A DNA stretch of 64,000 nt from Buttiauxella sp965119215. GTDB taxonomy: Bacteria; Pseudomonadota; Gammaproteobacteria; Enterobacterales; Enterobacteriaceae. How positions within the stretch are numbered: position 1 is the first letter of the stretch; every line of letters starts with the position of its first letter. Made by a program: the position numbers and the translations under genes. Below the pieces are notes generated by a model. That model was given only the letters and a program-made list of their open reading frames with translations. It was not told the origin of the DNA and searched no databases. Shown one piece after another: positions 59,896 to 64,000 of the stretch. The stretch spans positions 62,001 to 126,000 of the forward strand of contig CBCPKK010000001.1 in NCBI GenBank assembly GCA_965119215.1. Reading direction: 5' to 3'.

Positions 59896-61829
59896 TAATG
59901 TATTCCTTTGTGATTTTTAAGCGCTGCTTCGGCTGCGACTTTGAGGCTGGTATTAGTAGTTAGTTTGCTCCAATTCCCCAATAGTACAGTCAAACGCGCT
60001 AAACATTCGGTATCCTTTATAGCACTCTGCCAACCACTTACAGCCCAAGGACCACACTTATCATTTGGCAATGCCTCCAGAAAATCCATTAGCTGGCTCT
60101 GTAATTTTGGTTGTGCCTTTACAAGAACGCTCAAACCATCAATTCCTGCCGGTTTGATATCAAAAGTAGCTGTGCTCATTATTTTGCTACGAACTGCCTC
60201 GAAGACCTTTTCGGCTTCAGGTTGCACAAGTTGCTTCAACTCTGATTCGTAACTTTGAACCGCCATTTTGCCGCCGAACAATTTCTCGACCACCTCGGCT
60301 AAGTGGCCCAAAACTGATACCGGACCAAAATAATCTTTTTTATCTTTTGTTACAAACAAGTAGGGACGTAAGTCGAGACCTGATAACTTCGGTGGGAGCC
60401 GAGCCCAGTCACTTATCGTTTCTGAAGATTTCCATTCAGTCAAAACCGTACTATCAGGTGGCAATAATACTTCTGCGGCTTTTTTTTCTTTTGGTTTATC
60501 ATCGTTTTTATTGGAAATCGTAAGAAACGTCTCTAATGCTTCAAGATCTTTGCAGTGTCCATCTGAATGTATCGCCGCAACAAACGCGATCTGTTCGAAC
60601 AATCTTGGAATAAATCGCTCAGCAAGCATGAGTTTTGCTAGTACTGGCAGTTTGATATCATCGCCAAAACCTCGCGCTGTTGCGGTGCGGTCACGTAGCA
60701 AGAGGGTATTAAGAAAACGCTTGATTTGGCGAGGATTACCTTTTGTTCCGCTAGCCAAAATTGGTCCGATCTGATCACTCAGAATTAGTGCATTATTTGC
60801 TTTATCGGCTTGCGAGCCGAGAGTTATTTTTACCGTGGCAGCGTCCAATCCACCACTTGTCCACGGGCGTTTCAACTTTTCCCGCGCAACGATGATTAAC
60901 TTTTCATAGTCTGGGTCATTCTCACCTATTTCAGCACCAGCAAGAAGTAATGTGACATAAATTCTCGTCTCTGTTTCGCCTAAAGCAGGGATCCGGAACG
61001 GGACCTGAATGAGTTTTTCAAGATAATTACGGGCATAGTCTCGTGGCCCAGTGCTGTCAGGCAGGTCAGGGAAGTGCTTACGCACTGAGTACTCAATCAT
61101 AGCCTCGTCAGCAGCAACAACAAATGCTGTCCGCGAGGTAAATACAAATAGACGAATCGCTTCAAGAGTTTCAATGGCCGTATCAGGTAGACAACGATCA
61201 AGATCATCAACCAATACCACAAGTTGCTTGATACCAGCATCTTTCAGTAGTTGATCAAATGCTTTGCGAAATGTTTCCACTTCCATCGGTACATTTTTTG
61301 TTTCTCCCTCTTTCGTCACCGCCTTTATTTCATTGATAGTATTAGAGATATTTTCTTTCGTCATAAGTTTGACGGGATCTTCAGCCAAACCTTGCAGGGA
61401 GTTGATGATGGAGCCAATTTGCTCAGGTGTCGGAACACCGGTAAATGCGGTTAATGCCAGACCGCCGGCTCGCTTGGCAACCTTTAGCCAGTCGATACTA
61501 CGGAATACGTCTTTAATAGCTCCTTCAACTTTTTTCAATGCAGGACGTTTCTCTACCAGACCTGAGACGATGCCTTCAATTAAGGCTATCTTTGCATCTT
61601 CAAATCCTTGGAAACGCCAACCATTGAACTTTAAGCATAAAACATCATCTTTGTCGGAGAAGCCCGACTCAATCATTTCGAGTACGCTCGACTTACCTGC
61701 ACCCCAATCACCATGAACACCAATTGTTACTGGGTGATTGAGCTGCTCTCGAAGCAATCCAATAATGGTGGAGGCAATGGCCTCATTGTTTAGCAGATCG
61801 ATTTTTGTTTCGTTGTCAGTTAGAATCAT
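59895..61829 (-). CDS. qatA: KAP-family P-loop NTPase QatA
   Basis: A 644-residue KAP-type NTPase. The Walker A GDWGAGKSS (residues 40-48), Walker B LVVLVDDLDR (202-211) with the KAP hallmark DDLDRC, and the following helical/winged region are visible. No obvious membrane helices split the domain, unlike many KAP proteins. AGGAAAAATA precedes ATG. It is the first gene of the four-gene set and the usual head of Qat operons, which lack a dedicated regulator. KAP proteins elsewhere are thought to organise protein assemblies at membranes. Confidence 0.92.
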   Translation of the reverse strand: MILTDNETKIDLLNNEAIASTIIGLLREQLNHPVTIGVHGDWGAGKSSVLEMIESGFSDKDDVLCLKFNGWRFQGFEDAKIALIEGIVSGLVEKRPALKKVEGAIKDVFRSIDWLKVAKRAGGLALTAFTGVPTPEQIGSIINSLQGLAEDPVKLMTKENISNTINEIKAVTKEGETKNVPMEVETFRKAFDQLLKDAGIKQLVVLVDDLDRCLPDTAIETLEAIRLFVFTSRTAFVVAADEAMIEYSVRKHFPDLPDSTGPRDYARNYLEKLIQVPFRIPALGETETRIYVTLLLAGAEIGENDPDYEKLIIVAREKLKRPWTSGGLDAATVKITLGSQADKANNALILSDQIGPILASGTKGNPRQIKRFLNTLLLRDRTATARGFGDDIKLPVLAKLMLAERFIPRLFEQIAFVAAIHSDGHCKDLEALETFLTISNKNDDKPKEKKAAEVLLPPDSTVLTEWKSSETISDWARLPPKLSGLDLRPYLFVTKDKKDYFGPVSVLGHLAEVVEKLFGGKMAVQSYESELKQLVQPEAEKVFEAVRSKIMSTATFDIKPAGIDGLSVLVKAQPKLQSQLMDFLEALPNDKCGPWAVSGWQSAIKDTECLARLTVLLGNWSKLTTNTSLKVAAEAALKNHKGIH

Positions 61830-61953
61830 TATTTTTCCTAATAGTCGTTGCTATTCATCTTATTCAAATAAAATATTAATGAGCACATCATAGGGCTATC
61901 CCTAGTAGAGACGCAGATCTCTAATCTTGCACTGTTCTGATATTGAATCATGA
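61830..61953. other. Gap between herA and qatA
   Basis: A 124-bp spacer that should hold the qat promoter. AT-rich sequence with no obvious hairpin terminator for herA; read-through into qat is possible. Confidence 0.35.
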
Positions 61954-63765
61954 TCATAGTAGTGAAATTTCTTCAAAAGTAATGGTACTGCTGTGGGGGC
62001 TATGATGTATCTCCAATTCATTGATGCGAAGTTTCAGCGGCATTGGACATACCACACCGCTGAATATGCAGGTGCCAGTAGAAAGGGTGGGAATTGATTC
62101 CTCGGTGAGACGGTCAATATAAGAAACTGACTTCTCAATAGCGTATAAATCATTCTGGTTTATCAACCTATGGATGAAATAATTATGCGCCTGAGAAATA
62201 ATAGTGGAGGAAATATCATTCGGTCTTTGACTCGATAGGGTTACAAATACACCGAATTTTCTCCCTTCCTTGATGATTTCTTCAAAAGTTTCAAGTCGAT
62301 AATCTTTCCAGCTCTCGGTTTCACGAAAAGATGTATTAGACAGGATGTTATGTGCTTCATCAATGATGAGACTGAGAGTTGAGTAGGGGTCACCTGCTTT
62401 TTTATCAGCATAGGCCCATTTAGCGAGTAATAATGGAAGTGTTTTTTTCATGGTCAGATTGACCATATTCAGGTTGATGACTACAAAATTACTGTTGCCC
62501 CAAAAATCTCTATTCCCATTGGTATCAAAGACTTTTCTAATATCTTTTCTGTTTGCACTCATTCTATTTACTACTGGTGCTATGTGTTCAGGATTTGAGC
62601 GACCGGATAAGAATTCGAGGATTAGCTGCAAATACATGAATCCAAGCAAGGATTCTATAACATCATTTGGAAATTCATAGGATTCTGCGAGTCTGAACAG
62701 GTTTGAATGCTCCGTATCTTCAGGAGAGTCAAAAAAGCGACCTGTGTTGTTAAACCAAACTTTTCTACCGAAATGAAACTCTAGATCGGATGTCATATGC
62801 TCATGATCGTTAAAAATTGGTCGAAAAAGATCAAGAAGGGCATCACAACGTGTCTTATCGCTACCACACAAAGTTTCCCTGATCTTTTTCTTGAGTATAT
62901 TTCTAAAAAAATCAATAGGGGCATCAGAGCGATGAACTGCCGATTTGAGTTCAAGTACTCGCCTTAAAAATGGTTTCTGGGTTTTGTCTGTTGCATCAGT
63001 AAGGACAGAAAGGATCTCATGTTCAAGTAATACACCTTCCGGCATAGGGATTTTATCCCCTTGATCATTATAAGTGCTAAGGTTATAGACAATTTTCTCC
63101 GAGGTTATGCATTCATCGGCACCATATTCACCATTGAAATCAAACAATATAAACTTACACTTGCTTTGAAAGCTCTCTTTTAGCATTTCAGACAATGCGG
63201 CATAACCGTGTTTGTACAGAGATGCCAGAGTGTTTGACTTTCCACTACCGGTATTACCGAAAATAGCAATGTGAGAATTTAATAAACCGCTAACAGGTAG
63301 GGTAATATCGATATCTTCAAGATCAGTACGGGCGAATGTGATAGCACAAGTTTGTGCTCTCACTATCTGATGAATGAGCTGAATTATCTCTTCGGTCACT
63401 ATAAATGCTTCGTTTCCAATTAAGGGAAGTTCCCTTGTACCGACAGTAAAATGACCGTTCCGATCAACGTAACCCGACAAAGAGACAGTCAGGTAGCGGC
63501 GAAAACGTATGGACTCAGCACCGCTTCCTAATGGATTTTTCTCCTCAAGTATCTTTTCTGCCTCTATTTTACCGATTAGGCTCATGAATCCTTTCTTGAT
63601 TTCGATAAATCCGCCAACGGATACGTTCTTAAGTACTTTTCCACGGAAAAAAAGATCGCTAAGGTTTTTATTTTTATCGACCAATATGCTTATTGTTCTT
63701 CCTGACACCTCACATACTTCACCGACACGGAGAACTGCCTCTTCATGAATAAATTCTTGTTCCAC
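61954..63765 (-). CDS. herA: HerA-family DNA translocase ATPase of a SIR2-HerA system
   Basis: A 603-residue HerA/FtsK-type ATPase. The N-terminal HAS-barrel (about residues 10-90, VGEVCEVSGRTISILVDKN) is followed by Walker A FGNTGSGKSNTLASL (P-loop residues about 170-177), Walker B LSLIIDEAHNIL, and VTLSSQRPNDISSTI with the sensor Arg. I choose GTG 63765, with GAGGAG six bases upstream, rather than TTG 63786, which would overlap the upstream gene. It starts 2 bp after that gene, whose C-terminus looks SIR2-like, so the pair fits SIR2-HerA (Nezha). In Archaea HerA pairs with NurA, but no NurA is seen here. Confidence 0.88.
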   Translation of the reverse strand: MEQEFIHEEAVLRVGEVCEVSGRTISILVDKNKNLSDLFFRGKVLKNVSVGGFIEIKKGFMSLIGKIEAEKILEEKNPLGSGAESIRFRRYLTVSLSGYVDRNGHFTVGTRELPLIGNEAFIVTEEIIQLIHQIVRAQTCAITFARTDLEDIDITLPVSGLLNSHIAIFGNTGSGKSNTLASLYKHGYAALSEMLKESFQSKCKFILFDFNGEYGADECITSEKIVYNLSTYNDQGDKIPMPEGVLLEHEILSVLTDATDKTQKPFLRRVLELKSAVHRSDAPIDFFRNILKKKIRETLCGSDKTRCDALLDLFRPIFNDHEHMTSDLEFHFGRKVWFNNTGRFFDSPEDTEHSNLFRLAESYEFPNDVIESLLGFMYLQLILEFLSGRSNPEHIAPVVNRMSANRKDIRKVFDTNGNRDFWGNSNFVVINLNMVNLTMKKTLPLLLAKWAYADKKAGDPYSTLSLIIDEAHNILSNTSFRETESWKDYRLETFEEIIKEGRKFGVFVTLSSQRPNDISSTIISQAHNYFIHRLINQNDLYAIEKSVSYIDRLTEESIPTLSTGTCIFSGVVCPMPLKLRINELEIHHSPHSSTITFEEISLL

Positions 63766-63767
63766 AG

Positions 63768-64000
63768 TTATCTCCTCAGAAAACAATTTATAATTTCGTT
63801 TACCTTAGTGAAATCTAATTCTTTACCTGGAGTGTAAACTATTTCCACATTAGAGTAGTCTCTGAATTTTTCCATAAATGCGATTCGAGAAATTTCATTA
63901 TAGGAAAATATTATAACTTTAAGAGACATGTTTCTTAGCGCTTTTTTTGTTAACGTCTCTATGTGTTCATCTGCAAATGAGAAACCAAAAACTATAAGCA
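63768..64000 (-). CDS. SIR2-like protein, C-terminal part (runs off window)
   Basis: Read from the window edge, the minus strand is open for 76 residues to TAA 63770-63768. The visible start LIVFGFSFADEHIETL is the signature of the C-terminal strand of SIR2-like defence proteins (usually GYSFxDxHI), and the rest fits their end. The catalytic part with the NAD site lies outside the window. Two bases separate its stop from the herA start. Assignment depends on this short stretch and the HerA partner; a different effector with a similar end cannot be ruled out. Confidence 0.7.
   Translation of the reverse strand, partial: LIVFGFSFADEHIETLTKKALRNMSLKVIIFSYNEISRIAFMEKFRDYSNVEIVYTPGKELDFTKVNEIINCFLRR

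Noticed and set aside
51645..64000. CRISPR array, insertion sequence or integrase in the island
   Set aside because: No regularly spaced repeats, transposase or tyrosine recombinase motifs were found; the integrase is expected outside the window.

Overview
The window comes from the chromosome of a member of the Enterobacteriaceae. The gene order gnd – rfbBA – wzz – hisIFAHBCDG (hisL attenuator) – yeeZ – yeeY – plaP – sbcB – dacD – sbmC – yeeA – yeeX is the enterobacterial backbone between the O-antigen locus and the asn tRNA region, and the proteins resemble their E. coli/Salmonella counterparts closely. The cobalamin operon beside yeeX, pduX, the copper protein CueP and the MesD/MesX pair point away from E. 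coli towards genera such as Klebsiella, Kluyvera or Buttiauxella. The genus cannot be fixed from the sequence by eye.

Layout. (1) 1-2779: AT-rich 3' end of an O-antigen/surface polysaccharide cluster (Wzy-like polymerase, Stealth-family sugar-phosphate transferase, family 2 glycosyltransferase). (2) 2989-7805: gnd, rfbB, rfbA and the chain-length regulator wzz; rfbBA sit where ugd lies in E. coli. (3) 7863-15168: complete histidine operon on the minus strand with leader peptide, attenuator and promoter. (4) 15299-25339: yeeZ, yeeY, a GABA-type aminotransferase, the putrescine importer plaP, sbcB, dacD, the SOS gene sbmC with a LexA box, yeeA and yeeX. (5) 25519-43438: pduX, divergent from a cobalamin riboswitch and the anaerobic B12 operon cbiABCDETFGHJKLMNQOP-cobUST, 20 intact genes mostly joined by 1-20 bp overlaps. 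Together they make cobalamin from sirohydrochlorin, import cobalt and attach the lower ligand. (6) 43556-51548: acuI, a pyrimidine-type ABC transporter with a deaminase, cueP with a CueR-type promoter, mesD-mesX (folate-independent methionine synthase with its DUF1852 partner) and an RluA-family pseudouridine synthase.

(7) 51645-64000: a defence island beside a 16-bp remnant of the 3' end of an asn tRNA gene. A ~100 bp imperfect direct repeat that includes this remnant occurs at 51681-51784 and again at 56756-56857, which suggests two elements stacked at one attachment site. Segment one carries a HEPN/Toprim protein and a three-gene set (Mrr-like nuclease domain, small PD-(D/E)xK nuclease, TIGR02391/HEPN protein) that I cannot match to a named system. 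Segment two carries a complete QatABCD anti-phage system and a SIR2-HerA pair whose SIR2 gene runs off the window. The intact asn tRNA and the integrase are expected to the right of the window.
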